A stretch of 64,000 nucleotides of DNA from Phytophthora quininea (taxonomy: Eukaryota; Oomycota; Peronosporomycetes; Peronosporales; Peronosporaceae), in the NCBI GenBank assembly GCA_011947345.1, contig JAAVTG010000151.1, positions 1-64,000 of the forward strand, given 5' to 3'. The position numbers and the translations under genes were made by a program. Below, in pieces: positions 13,601-23,450 of this stretch. The notes below the pieces were generated by a model, which saw nothing but the letters and a program-made list of their open reading frames with translations, was not told the origin of the DNA and made no database searches. Each line of letters begins with the position of its first letter. Position 1 is the first letter of the stretch.

Positions 13601-14674
13601 AGATTTGCTCGCGTGTTTTTGAATCAGTACGTCCGTTATCACGGTATTCCGCGAGATATTACTTCAGATCGGGACTCGCGGTTTACGTCTGAATTCTGGC
13701 AAGAGTGCGCTAAATTAACTGGAACCAAGTTGCGAATGTCAGCAGCCTACCAGCAGCGAACGGACGGGCAAGTAGAACGAATTAATGCCATATTGGCATC
13801 GTACTTGCGGAGTTATGTGAGCGGCTACAAGAACAATTGGGCAGATTATCTCGCGCTAGCTGAGTTTGCCTACAATCGCCATTATCAAGCTACAATTCAG
13901 ATGTCTCCATTTTTGCCGACCTTGGCTACAATCCGCGGATGCCTCTGCACCTCGAAATTCCAGCAACCTCGGAAACGACAAGGAAATCTACAACGTTCTT
14001 GCTTCACATGGAAAATCCCTCCGGGAATTACAGGCCAAGATTCGTGCTTCAGCAGAAAAGATGAAGCTGCTCTACGATAAAGGTCGCAAGGATCAAGCAT
14101 TCAAAGTTGGGGATATGGTTCTTGTCGCGACACGGAACCTTAGTGTCGAAAATACTGGAGCTGCAAAAAGTTGGCCCCTAAATGGATAGGGCCCTACGAA
14201 GTGATTGAGATTCAACACGGCGGTACGTCTTATCGACTGAACCTGCCATCAAAAGTTAAACTGCACCCAGTTTTTCACACGATGAACCTGAAACTTTTCC
14301 AGAAAGACACTAACTCCAAGCGTGTCAGCACCGTACCAACCGTGCGATTGAATGATGGCTCCGAAGGCCATCTGATCGAAGATATTCTGAAGCATCGCGT
14401 CGATAAAGACGGATCCGATGAGTACCAATGCAAATGGGTCGGAAGTGAGGAAGACATCACCTGGGAACCAGTGGCACATTTACAGTCAGTCCCAGGTTTG
14501 ATCAAACGCTTTTTGCGCCGTGCTAATGGCCTTAACCCGCGTGATTCAGGTCGACTCCGACAGAAACAAGCAGCTACTCACTTTTCAAGCGGAGCACCAG
14601 CCGAGTCGGTGCATAACAACGAGCATGTCAACCCAGATCGAATCCTGGAACTCCAGCTATCGCAGGTTTTGTGA
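10690..14674 (+). CDS. Retroelement Pol: protease, RT, RNase H, integrase, chromodomain (with frame breaks)
   Basis: The protease segment (about 10750-11390) has FFDEGAD where the family has D-S/T-G-A, and the downstream LMMGVPWKRI. Reverse transcriptase (11397-12640) has WRIVHDYRAMN, FDLLSGYYQI, PMGLSNAPATF and the catalytic YFDD box. RNase H (12590-13010) includes the DAS and TDHRSL motifs. Integrase (13160-14080) shows the HHCC zinc site (H-x9-H, C-x2-C around TCQTCQRSK), catalytic Asp in GMDSVSGFP, Asp in SDRDSRF and Glu in DGQVERINA. The C-terminus ends in a chromodomain (LIEDILKHR to WEPVAHL, about 14370-14490), which places it among the chromoviruses. Frame breaks occur near 10815, 11400, 12640, 13120, 13560, 13915, 13970 and 14165; most need one base in a homopolymer. 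Confidence 0.88.
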
Positions 14675-14706
14675 TCGAGTGGAGTAAATCCGTGCCAGGG
14701 AGATCG

Positions 14707-14985
14707 TGTCACAGTTCAAGAGTCAATTTCGACTTCTTTATGCATATTCCCATGCATATTTAGGTAGCTATCTTTTGCTTAGCAGGTCGCTAAATGTGGC
14801 GTTGGTTACTACGGTAGTTTTAGCCTGAAGCGGCGACCGAGCTAAGCATTCTCAAAACTTTCTCAGCAGAGCAAAAGACTATCCTGTTGCTTCGACTTCT
14901 CCAGGTCTAACCAAGCTTCCTCGCCTAAGGGTGCTGCTTAGCCAGAGTAAGTTCATTCTGGGGTAAGTGGCACCATTTTGCAACA
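14707..14985 (+). repeat. 3' LTR of the Ty3/gypsy element
   Basis: 279 bases, near-identical to 9029-9307, followed by the second copy of the target duplication ACATC at 14986-14990. Confidence 0.95.
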
Positions 14986-16620
14986 ACATCGCTCTAATCG
15001 ACGCTGCTGCAGCAAGACACGCTGAAGTCACATCACTTCTTAGAACGAAATGCGATATCCTAGCGGTTGCTACGGAAAATGACCATTGATGCAATGACAT
15101 CGCTGCCCAAGGACCGCATTTTCGTAAGTATTAACGATGCAGTGGAGGGTAGCAGCAAAACGAAATCGGAGTGACATGGTGAAGCTATTGCTGCACAAGC
15201 GCACCTCGGTCGACGCAGACGCTTATTATTCCGCGCTGCAAGTTGGTGGAGTTTGTGATGAGACGACTGAGATGGAGGTTTACTTGAAACACAACGATTC
15301 GCTCCGAGATGAAGCCTTCTATCTGGCGGCTTCGAGTGGTTCAGTGGATGCGGTAAAGCTTGCTCCTCGCTGTGGCAATAATTTTGGCTCAGCTTTAAAC
15401 GTGGTCGTGTGGGACCGCCACTTGGAGGTCGAGGTGCTGCTTGAGCTAAAGTCTGCCAAACCTTTCGAGTTCTATGTCACGACGAAGGTCCTAGCCGAGG
15501 AGTGTGACGACCACATTGGGTACAAGGCACTAGCTACTGCTTCTCAAAACGACCACGTGGAAGTGATGCAAGTGCTAGCTAAGGGACGAGCGCAAATGGA
15601 TCTGGACCTTTCCTTCACGGCACTCCATCGTTCAGGGGCATCATCTGCATGTATTTGCCTGCTTCTCCCAGCCCCATGCTGAAGGGCGAGGTGAGGTGGG
15701 TTATCAAGGCTAGGAAAACTTCGCGAGTGAGCAGCTTTCTGCCCGGTGCGCTGCTACGGCTAATCTACTGTTGGTTTCGGAGTCTTGTCTGCGACGGTGT
15801 GTAACCTCTAACTGCTGAACTCTCTTGCTTCAACAGGAAAACAAAACATCCTTCGGATGTTTATCCTGCGTAGAAAATTGCTGCTCAGAAGGACCAATGT
15901 GAAATGGTGGCAAGTCATTCACCTGGAGGTCCAGGAAACAGCGACGACGAGCTAGGGCAGATCGTAAGACGCAACTATCGCACGAAAGAAGAATTAGTGT
16001 AAGGAATGACGAAATCGATGGTGTATGCTATCTCTGAGAGATACTCCAAAGGGAAGGATGCAAGCTCTGGGTTGGTGTGAGATGTTGGCGGTTGAACTGC
16101 CTCTCAAGGTTGGATAAGCAGCCGCGGTGTTACCTCAGCGTGTTAGAAGCGTATAGCGATTGATGGAGAAATGTGAAGCGGCTGATATCGGCGCTGTACT
16201 AACAAAATCGGTGGCATGTAGCAGCCTCGAGATTCTCAAGTTGCTGGTCCAGAAGAGTGACTCTTCTTCTCAGGAAAAGGCTTTGGCGACTGCGATTGAA
16301 GACGATCGGAGTGATATCGTGAGCGCTGTCCTTGATCTGGCGGACTAAGACATGCGGAACGCACTGTGAAGACAATCACACCAATGGGCCAAGGTCGAAA
16401 TGCTCGAGCTACTTCTACAGAAAAGCGATCCAGCTGCCATCTCACGCATGGTGAAAATGCTGCAGCCAGTGGCTTTGCCAATGTGGTCGAGTAGCTACTG
16501 CACAAAATTGACCAGATCGGGGTAGCTGCCGATGTGAAGATGCTGCTGGATAAAAGTGATCGACCTGCTATCTCCGCCGCGTTCGATGCGCCAACAGCGC
16601 AGGCCTGCAGAATGTGACGG
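14986..16620 (+). pseudogene. Ankyrin-repeat gene, 3' part, decayed
   Basis: This continues the ankyrin gene cut by the retroelement. The segment DAAAARHAEVTSLL follows the target site directly. A 181-codon frame at 15137-15682 keeps ankyrin-like helices (AAKRNRSDMVKLLLHK; TASQNDHVEVMQVLAKG). After about 480 bases without a clear frame (15683-16159), a 62-codon piece (16160-16348, SLEILKLLVQKS) and fragments to about 16620 (ADVKMLLDKSDR) follow. Several in-frame stops remain, so decay is likely real and predates or accompanies the insertion. Confidence 0.65.
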
Positions 16621-16767
16621 AATTGCTACGTCCACGTGCGATCCAGCCTAGTTGCCCTACGCTGTGACGATTTCGGAGCATCGTAATGATGTAAGCTGCA
16701 AGAAGCGCCGACTAGCGTGAAGAACTGTTTGGAAACTTGCAAGAGCAGCAATAAAAAGAAAATGAAA

Positions 16768-16835
16768 CCTATGACGTGCACCTCCAATTGATTTGGTTGG
16801 TACGCCGGTCGTGCCAACTTCTGTTGATCCTGTTG
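16768..16835. repeat. Short direct repeat bordering palindrome arm A
   Basis: A 68-base copy of the sequence at 21291-21388, which is 98 bases. The two differ mainly by a 30-base gap between two TTGGTTG words. This copy ends exactly where palindrome arm A starts; the other lies in the spacer, just after the LINE fragment. It could be a rearrangement junction or the end of an unrecognised mobile element. Confidence 0.7.
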
Positions 16836-18045
16836 AAATTAAGCAAGAGTTTTACAACCTCCGAGTGGTTTTGCCCCACAGCCTTTCGAAGCGCGTGCTT
16901 TGTCATGCAGGCGGGCCCTTCCAGCAGCAGCTTCGCCGCATCAATGCAGCCATTTTCTGCAGCAGCGGCGAAAGCTCGAATCTGGTTCTCGTCATTTACC
17001 TCGATATCCTCGTCTTCAATTGGAGGTTTGAGCTGCTCTATCTCCCTTCTCAGTCGCCACATTCAGAGCACTTTGGCGTCGCAGCTGCGATCTCGACAGC
17101 CTACTTCTGCGATCCATTCGATAGTGTCCCGATGGCCTTTGATTGCTGCGTCCATCATCAACAAGTCCATATCCACGGATGTTGTGTCCTCGATGTGGTG
17201 GTAGAGGAACTTGTACACCTGCAAGCATCTATGGAGAACAGCTTCAAACAATGCATTTTTAAACGCACGCTGTGCCCAGTTCGTTCCCATAAGCTCCGCC
17301 ACCAGCACTTTTGTCACTTTCAAGTGGTGTAACGGATCCAGCTCCGTTGTTTACGGTACGTATACAGTTAAAGTTTACGGATAGTTTACGGGACGAGTAT
17401 ACGGGACGAGTTTACGGACGGTGTTGCTGTGGCCCAGAGCGCCAAGGACACCGAGCAAGCTAACCAACAATACACTTCTGCTTTTGCCATCGAGCCCCCA
17501 AGACGCTTGCATCACAAGTGGCCATTAGCTGTGGCGTCTCCTAGCGTTCTCTCGAGGTGTCTTAAGTCTTGCTGTACATCCGTGAGTCTACTTTTCGTCA
17601 ATTTGACTGCCCACATAATGCCATCAGCAGCAGCTTTGAGAAAAACTTGTGCGGGTTGACAAACAGTTGGGTAGGTTTCCTCCAGCCACTTAAACACTCT
17701 GATGTGGTTATTAGCTGCGGCTTGCGCGAAGGCTGCACTGGAGCACCCTTCACTTCGCTCGGAATGGAATTTTCCAATAGAGTTGACTTGCCTTTAGCAG
17801 CGGCTCCGTCCATACAACGGAAAGTATAGGGACGGGAGTGGCCATGGGTTTTCATGACGCGTTTGAGGTCGTAGTAGACGGCGCTGTCGAGGGAGTTGGG
17901 TTTGAGGAAGTCGCTGACTTGTCTGACGATGTGGGGAGACTCTGCAGCGAGCAAGGCAGCGCTTGACAAGTAGCGGAAGAGAGGCCAGCATCGCTGCGTG
18001 GATCTTGTGCTTTGGCGGGGAATTTTCAAAAACTCAATCTTACGA
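16836..18045 (-). pseudogene. Ankyrin-repeat gene copy in arm A, truncated and frame-broken
   Basis: Read on the minus strand it begins with the family head (SDFLKPNSLDSAVYYDLKRVM, HGHSRPYTF, MDGAAAKG). It continues with NNHIRVFKWLEETYP and VFLKAAADGIMWAVKL, then AAIKGHRDTIEWIAEVG, AAAENGCIDAAKLLLEG and HSEVVKLLLNF. The copy stops at the palindrome edge (16835), whereas the arm B copy continues. Between about 17340 and 17420 it carries an insertion of TTTACGG-like repeats. Frame breaks are shared with arm B. Confidence 0.75.
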
Positions 18046-18067
18046 ATACATTGAAAGTCCATCGTAG

Positions 18068-18167
18068 ACATGCTCGTCAACGTCGCTTACAGGGCAACCT
18101 CAACTATGCTGCTGTTGTCTTACAGCATAGTTGAGGTTGCCCCCGTAAACGACGTTGACGAGCATGT
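18068..18167. repeat. Foldback hairpin, ~43-base arms
   Basis: Two arms of about 43 bases (from ACATGCTCGTCAACG to CTATGCTG) are inverted around a short loop containing TTGTCTTA. A matching hairpin lies in arm B at 23315-23413. The copies differ in one G/C run (C5 at 18140-18144 against G4 at 23338-23341). It sits between the ankyrin pseudogene and the secreted ORF and may be a foldback MITE or a cruciform-forming site. Confidence 0.85.
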
Positions 18168-18255
18168 ATAGTAGACATTGTCTATGATGGACGAATGGTG
18201 TACAGCGCACAGCAGGAACTGCCCGTTCTACCGCTTAAATTGCATCTTCGTGGCC

Positions 18256-18369
18256 ATGCGGTTCCTCTTGGTAGCAGTCGGATTTCAAATTGTAAGCCTG
18301 GCAGCCAACCCCACCAATCTTCCACCCGACAATTTGCAGAACTCAAGTCTCCGCGAGTCTTGGAATTAG
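18256..18369 (+). CDS. Small secreted-type ORF (arm A copy)
   Basis: A 37-codon frame opens with a hydrophobic signal-peptide-like stretch (MRFLLVAVGFQIVSLAA). After the stop, coding-like text continues in other frames (MQDAKERALARLKTADK; then MAKVLKKQQKEVNVYFFN, to about 18535), so the gene was probably longer and has frame breaks. No family is recognised. It is repeated in arm B at 23113-23226. Confidence 0.4.
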   Translation: MRFLLVAVGFQIVSLAANPTNLPPDNLQNSSLRESWN

Positions 18370-18673
18370 GAAAACCCATGCAAGACGCGAAGGAAAGGGC
18401 CCTGGCAAGACTAAAGACCGCTGACAAGGTCGAAATAGCAAGGTGACGAAAACAGAACTGGACAATGCAGGGATGGCCAAAGTACTCAAGAAGCAGCAAA
18501 AGGAGGTAAACGTCTACTTCTTTAATAGTTTCGAGGTAAGCAGCAAACTGAAGCGCGAGATTTCTCTCTCGAGCGTACAAGCGATCCACTTGGCCATTTA
18601 AGGCCCTCCGCCACCTTCTGGTGTCATCAACCGGCGTTCTGGTTATTCTGCACTACAACTTCTACCAGCCCAA

Positions 18674-19072
18674 CTATGCGAACTTCTTGGAGTGCTTGAG
18701 CTTGTACTCCACTTTAAACCTGCTGTACACGATCCAGTCGACGTGGTCGCGCGGCTTGGTGGAAAGTTTGAGGTTCCGGAAGAGCATCCACGGCATGATG
18801 TTGCTTTCCAGGTACTCGTTGACACGGCTGGAGATGGTGCTCTCCAACCTCCACTTGGCCCAATACTTCGCGATCACCTCAAAGGGTCCGGCGGAGATTA
18901 TCCGCTCCTCGTCGTCCTTGTTCGATTGCAGGAGTCGCTGCGTTTCCAGAGCCTCGATAGTTGAAATCGCCGTCGGAACTTCGCTCCGTTCCGTAGCGGT
19001 AGTAGCCACGGCCACATTTTCGCTTGAAAGCAACGCCACCGCCACTGCCATCAGAAACAGATGAGCGCGCAT
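18674..19072 (-). CDS. RxLR-type effector, RLLQ-DDEER variant (arm A copy)
   Basis: A 132-codon frame encodes a secreted protein. Residues 1 to about 23 form a signal peptide (MRAHLFLMAVAVALLSS...). The translocation-type motif reads RLLQ rather than RLLR and is followed by DDEER. The C-terminal half is rich in W/Y/F (YWAKWRLES; PWMLFRNLKL; WIVYSRFKVEYK), as in WY-type RxLR effectors, which act in host cells. The start ATG at 19070-19072 is chosen because it opens the signal peptide; the frame stays open 32 codons further upstream. Its protein is identical to that of the arm B copy. Confidence 0.75.
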   Translation of the reverse strand: MRAHLFLMAVAVALLSSENVAVATTATERSEVPTAISTIEALETQRLLQSNKDDEERIISAGPFEVIAKYWAKWRLESTISSRVNEYLESNIMPWMLFRNLKLSTKPRDHVDWIVYSRFKVEYKLKHSKKFA

Positions 19073-19237
19073 TGCTTTCTGTACCTGGTCGAGACGCCGA
19101 TAATTTCTGACTGAGCCTTTGCAAGGAAGGAATTCGGGCAGCAAATCCCAGAGTTTGGTCGGGCGCAAAGGCCGTGTGAGGAGTTCCAGTACTACTCCTG
19201 TTGTTATTCCTACAGGACCAAAGGTTTGCCATCAAAC

Positions 19238-20014
19238 CAGAGCTTCGCATCAGCGGAGATACATGCTGTATCAGTGATATTGATATAAAGGCCACAATCG
19301 CATCATATGATGTTTGAAAATTCAATCCCATGTATCAATACAATACCACCATGATACTATTGATACAGTATCAACACCTAGCTATCTTGCTGACTTTGCT
19401 GTCGTCTTTTGTACTTTTGCCGGTTTGATCTCATAAGACAAAGCATTTCTGCACGTTTGTCGTCAAGGCATGTGCGAAAATCGTTGACAATGTATCCGCT
19501 TAGACTGAAGAATGGCTCTTGTGTTGCAGTAGACATCGGTTTGCAGAGACACACTGTTCCAAGGACAGCAACCGAGGGAAGTCTCTCTTCCATGATCGCA
19601 GAATCATTTCAAGACGTCGGTAGTTCTGTAGAGTTCGAGTAGGCTGTACTCGCCGTCGTTCGACTGGCATGTCTACAAGACCATCTCCACCGGCGGAGCT
19701 TGACGTATCAACGTCGCCATCACAACGATCGTGGCCCACAGCTTTCTCGCTCATATCGTGCACAAGGTCTACTTGATGGGGTGTTTCGTTAGGAAGGGGG
19801 GCTTCACGTTGCAGCGTAAATTCAGTCGCCAAGAAACTTCTAAGGTACTAGTAGTAGAACTTGATATTGTATTAGGAGAGTATCGTCTCGAAGAACGATG
19901 GTATCATTGATGTTGATGCAGGTTCGTTGGCCGCATCAACATCCAGTTGATACATACGTTGTGCTACCTGTATCTGATGGGGTATCAAGCATCACGGGAT
20001 GATGCGAAGCCCTG
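19238..20014. mobile_element. Non-autonomous hAT element with 8-base target duplication
   Basis: The element is 777 bases. Its ends are inverted repeats CAGAGCTTCGCATCA and (reverse complement of the other end) CAGGGCTTCGCATCA, matching at 14 of 15 positions. Eight-base duplications CATCAAAC lie at 19230-19237 and 20015-20022. Arm B keeps the empty site as one copy (22245-22252). Inside is only the C-terminal part of a hAT transposase on the minus strand, so the element is internally deleted and cannot move on its own. Confidence 0.92.
19378..19832 (-). pseudogene. hAT transposase C-terminal dimerisation domain, remnant
   Basis: Two overlapping minus-strand frames (19832-19500 and 19593-19378) together encode a hAT family C-terminal domain: LPSVAVLGTVCLCKPMSTAT, then EPFFSLSGYIVNDFRTCL, the equivalent of the SAASERVFS...G block. 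The N-terminal DDE core is absent. The two frames need one shift near 19560-19590 to join. Confidence 0.7.
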
Positions 20015-20265
20015 CATCAAACAGCTGCTATAGACGCTCAAGTCGGCTGTCGGTATGTGCGTTATCCACTGGAGAGCTGCTGCAGGTGGAAATACTACAT
20101 TTTGGATTTCCACACATGTATCGATAGTTTTTCATGGATAGGAGCTGCATCGCATGCGCTGGCTGCGTTTGACTGTGAAGTTCAAATCAAACTCCTAGAG
20201 AAACGACCGACGACGAATGCCGATCGCAGTAATTATCAATGGCGCCTTTATACCTCAATGCGGTT

Positions 20266-21290
20266 CGAGACTGGCCGTCGTCAACGGCATTTTCACGGAC
20301 GTCTGCTCCGAGATTCATCCAATACTTGGGACGAAAGTGCTTCCGCATGACATTTTCGTGCTCTACCATCAAATGAGCCGATTATTTCATCGCTTACTAC
20401 CGCATCCGGACGAAGGAGGAATGCAGGAAGTAAGAAGCACGAATTCACCACCGATATTTGGAATCAAGCTAAGCAGCTGTCTCCCAACAGAACTATCTAC
20501 TCGATTCTCCCCAAATTTGCGATCGCAAGATTGGAAGGTGATTCTCCAGCAAGTTCCGGAGTTGATGCATCATCCGATGGAAGACCTGGGGTGTCCTCGA
20601 CAAAGGATTCATGAGACCTTGTCCAGTGTGATTTCTCTACGTGGATATCTACTGCCGGTAATTCATGATGTGATAGTACGAATGTGCTTCGGAGACCTCA
20701 CAGTCGGTTCACGACTATACTTCCTCAGAGAACTAAATCCTACCATCCAAAACTGCGTTCGTCCGGAATGCCAGGAGATCGAAACGGTAGAACACTGTTT
20801 TTCACGTGCCCGTTATTGGAACCAATGTGGAGCGAACTATGGAGCCGGTGGTCAACGTTCTTTTGCGTCGATCTAAGCTGGAGGTTGCTACTCTTCCCAA
20901 GATTGCAAGACCTTCGTAGGAACAGGAGAAGTGAGCACAAAGAACTGATACTTCTATGGAGGATCTACACAGCGATTGTGTTTCTTGCAACATGGCGGCT
21001 CAGGAACGACATTCATTTCCAGGAAACAACAGCTGAAGTGCCAAATATTCTCAATCTGCTGAACTCGTTCAAGATGCACTACCAATTCCTCTACCAACAC
21101 GCACATGAGCTTCATTGCAACCGCGCTACTGTGGTCCGCGTGCTGCAAAAACCTGGCTTTGATCCGCCAGAAAATAATATCCCGGAACCCATGCACCACA
21201 TGTGGACGACACGAACGTAACTCTCACGGATAGATAGCGTATCACCTTCAGACGAGAAATCCGCTAAACAGTTAATCAATTCAATTTCCT
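20266..21290 (+). mobile_element. 5'-truncated L1-type LINE, 3' end of ORF2
   Basis: The sequence encodes the end of a LINE ORF2: RLLPHPDEGG, RFSPNLRSQDW, LLPVIHDVIVRMCFGDLTVGSRLYFL, a zinc-binding RT motif (C-x4-C...EHCF) and WRLRNDIHFQETTAEVP. It aligns with the longer copy at 43030-44613. A frame break lies near 20800. The frame ends at 21218-21220 and a short 3' tail follows. The truncated start coincides with the inner edge of palindrome arm A. Confidence 0.8.
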
Positions 21291-21388
21291 CCTATGACGT
21301 GCACCTCCAATTTATTTGGTTGGTAGGTCATAGCGCAAACAGCGGCAGTTGGTTGCGCCGGTCGTGCCAACTTCTGTTGATCCTGTTG
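21291..21388. repeat. Direct repeat of 16768-16835
   Basis: The longer (98-base) copy of the sequence that borders arm A. It follows the LINE tail and precedes an ankyrin fragment. Confidence 0.7.
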
Positions 21389-21760
21389 TGTCGAAAGAAA
21401 ACTTTTTCTCTGAATTGGGACGGCCGCGAACTTGAAGCTGTGGTCCAGTTCTCTGCGCGGAGAAGCAGAGCCTCTTCTTTTCCTCTGCAATCAGTCGTTA
21501 GACGGAGACAACACACTGATAAACGCGGCCTTGCATGCCATCGAAAGGTGGGTAAGCGTCCTTGAGATGGTTGAGTGGCTGCACACCAACCGGAACGAGG
21601 GCTGCACGACCGAAGCGATAGACGGTGCTGCCAGTAATGCCCATCTTGATGTCGTTAAATGGCTGCACGAAAATACCAAAGCAGGATGCACAGCGGCAGC
21701 GATGGATGTCAGGTACAAACGAAGGTACTATCGAGTCGCGCTATTGCTGGATTGAACAAT
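21389..21760 (+). pseudogene. Ankyrin-repeat gene fragment in palindrome spacer
   Basis: Ankyrin text of the family type with W-L-H-x-N helices (MVEWLHTNRNEGC; GAASNAHLDVVKWLHENTKAGC) in the frame 21432-21755. It stops after about two repeats. From 21760 to 21996 no gene was seen. Confidence 0.65.
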
Positions 21761-22409
21761 ACTTTGAGTCCTGAACTCTTTTGGTGAAAAGGCTTTCCTG
21801 GTGGTGAATGCAGTCTATTCACATGGTTCTAACGGCAAGCGCACATTTTTGGTGATTTAGCCCACACACATGATGCTGCGGTCCAAATCAGTGATACTTA
21901 CCAGTTGCTGCTAGTCGACTTTGGTCATCATCACGTGGCTCGAATCAACACAACACAACATCCAGCCAGTCAGAGTGCACATCCCAAAATTGTCAACCGT
22001 ATTGAGGTATAAAGGCGCCATTGATAATTACTGCGATCGGCATTCGTCGTCGGTCGTTTCTCCAGGAGTTTGATTTGAACTTCACAGTCAAACGCAGCCA
22101 GCGCATGCGATGCAGCTTCTGTCCATGAAAACAATATCGATACACGCGTGGAAATCTGCTTTCAAAATGTAGTATTTCCACCTGCAGCAGCTCTCCGGTG
22201 GATAACGCACATACCGATAGCTGACTTGAGCGTCTTTAGCAGCTGTTTGATGGCAAACCTTTGGTCCTGTAGGAATAACAACAGGAGTAGTACTGGAACT
22301 CCTCACACGGCCTTTGCGCCCGACCAAACTCTGGGATTTGCTGCCCGAATTCCTTCCTTGCAAAGGCTCAGTCAGAAATTATCGGCGTCTCGACCAGGTA
22401 CAGAAAGCA

Positions 22410-22808
22410 ATGCGCGCTCATCTGTTTCTGATGGCAGTGGCGGTGGCGTTGCTTTCAAGCGAAAATGTGGCCGTGGCTACTACCGCTACGGAACGGAGCG
22501 AAGTTCCGACGGCGATTTCAACTATCGAGGCTCTGGAAACGCAGCGACTCCTGCAATCGAACAAGGACGACGAGGAGCGGATAATCTCCGCCGGACCCTT
22601 TGAGGTGATCGCGAAGTATTGGGCCAAGTGGAGGTTGGAGAGCACCATCTCCAGCCGTGTCAACGAGTACCTGGAAAGCAACATCATGCCGTGGATGCTC
22701 TTCCGGAACCTCAAACTTTCCACCAAGCCGCGCGACCACGTCGACTGGATCGTGTACAGCAGGTTTAAAGTGGAGTACAAGCTCAAGCACTCCAAGAAGT
22801 TCGCATAG
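22410..22808 (+). CDS. RxLR-type effector, RLLQ-DDEER variant (arm B copy)
   Basis: The predicted 132-residue protein is the same as that of 18674-19072: signal peptide, RLLQ, DDEER, then a W/Y-rich C-terminus (AKYWAKWRLES; HVDWIVYSRF). The start ATG at 22410 opens the signal peptide. The two copies face each other across the palindrome and cannot be told apart by protein. Both frames are intact, so dosage may matter. Host targets are unknown. Confidence 0.75.
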   Translation: MRAHLFLMAVAVALLSSENVAVATTATERSEVPTAISTIEALETQRLLQSNKDDEERIISAGPFEVIAKYWAKWRLESTISSRVNEYLESNIMPWMLFRNLKLSTKPRDHVDWIVYSRFKVEYKLKHSKKFA

Positions 22809-23112
22809 TTGGGCTGGTAGAAGTTGTAGTGCAGAATAACCAGAACGCCGGTTGATGACACCAGAAGGTGGCGGAGGGCCTTAAATGGCCAAGTGGATCG
22901 CTTGTACGCTCGAGAGAGAAATCTCGCGCTTCAGTTTGCTGCTTACCTCGAAACTATTAAAGAAGTAGACGTTTACCTCCTTTTGCTGCTTCTTGAGTAC
23001 TTTGGCCATCCCTGCATTGTCCAGTTCTGTTTTCGTCACCTTGCTATTTCGACCTTGTCAGCGGTCTTTAGTCTTGCCAGGGCCCTTTCCTTCGCGTCTT
23101 GCATGGGTTTTC

Positions 23113-23226
23113 CTAATTCCAAGACTCGCGGAGACTTGAGTTCTGCAAATTGTCGGGTGGAAGATTGGTGGGGTTGGCTGCCAGGCTTACAATTTGAAAT
23201 CCGACTGCTACCAAGAGGAACCGCAT
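23113..23226 (-). CDS. Small secreted-type ORF (arm B copy)
   Basis: A 37-codon frame identical to 18256-18369, with a signal-peptide-like start. It is divergent from the ankyrin copy and convergent with the effector gene. Function unknown. Confidence 0.4.
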   Translation of the reverse strand: MRFLLVAVGFQIVSLAANPTNLPPDNLQNSSLRESWN

Positions 23227-23314
23227 GGCCACGAAGATGCAATTTAAGCGGTAGAACGGGCAGTTCCTGCTGTGCGCTGTACACCATTCGTCCATCATAG
23301 ACAATGTCTACTAT

Positions 23315-23413
23315 ACATGCTCGTCAACGTCGTTTACGGGGCAACCTCAACTATGCTGTAAGACAACAGCAGCATAGTTGAGGTTGCCCCGTAAGCGACG
23401 TTGACGAGCATGT
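23315..23413. repeat. Foldback hairpin (arm B copy)
   Basis: A 99-base hairpin with ~43-base arms, equivalent to 18068-18167. It lies just upstream of the ankyrin pseudogene on the plus strand. Confidence 0.85.
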
Positions 23414-23450
23414 CTACGATGGACTTTCAATGTATTCGTAAGATTGAGTT

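Larger units (their letters stand above)
9029..14985 (+). mobile_element. Full-length Ty3/gypsy chromovirus LTR retrotransposon
   Basis: Two 279-base LTRs (9029-9307 and 14707-14985) begin TGTCACAG and end TTGCAACA. I found a single difference between them (A9299 against T14977), so the insertion is recent. Five-base target duplications ACATC lie at 9024-9028 and 14986-14990. The order gag, protease, reverse transcriptase, RNase H, integrase, chromodomain is that of Ty3/gypsy chromoviruses. The coding region is interrupted by about ten frame shifts, nearly all repairable by one base in a homopolymer. No tRNA-type primer-binding site was recognised after the 5' LTR, and only a weak purine tract precedes the 3' LTR. 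Confidence 0.95.
16835..20265. repeat. Palindrome arm A (inverted copy of 21997-24645)
   Basis: Once the 777-base hAT element and its 8-base duplication are removed, this arm is about 2646 bases and is the near-identical reverse complement of 21997-24645. It holds an ankyrin pseudogene, a 100-base foldback hairpin, a small secreted ORF and an RxLR-type gene. The outer edge lies at the 68-base repeat, the inner edge at a truncated LINE. The inner ~250 bases (20015-20265) are somewhat more diverged than the rest. Confidence 0.9.

Noticed and set aside
17340..17420. Telomere-like repeat
   Set aside because: The unit resembles TTTACGG, not the TTTAGGG known from oomycetes, and is short, internal and irregular.
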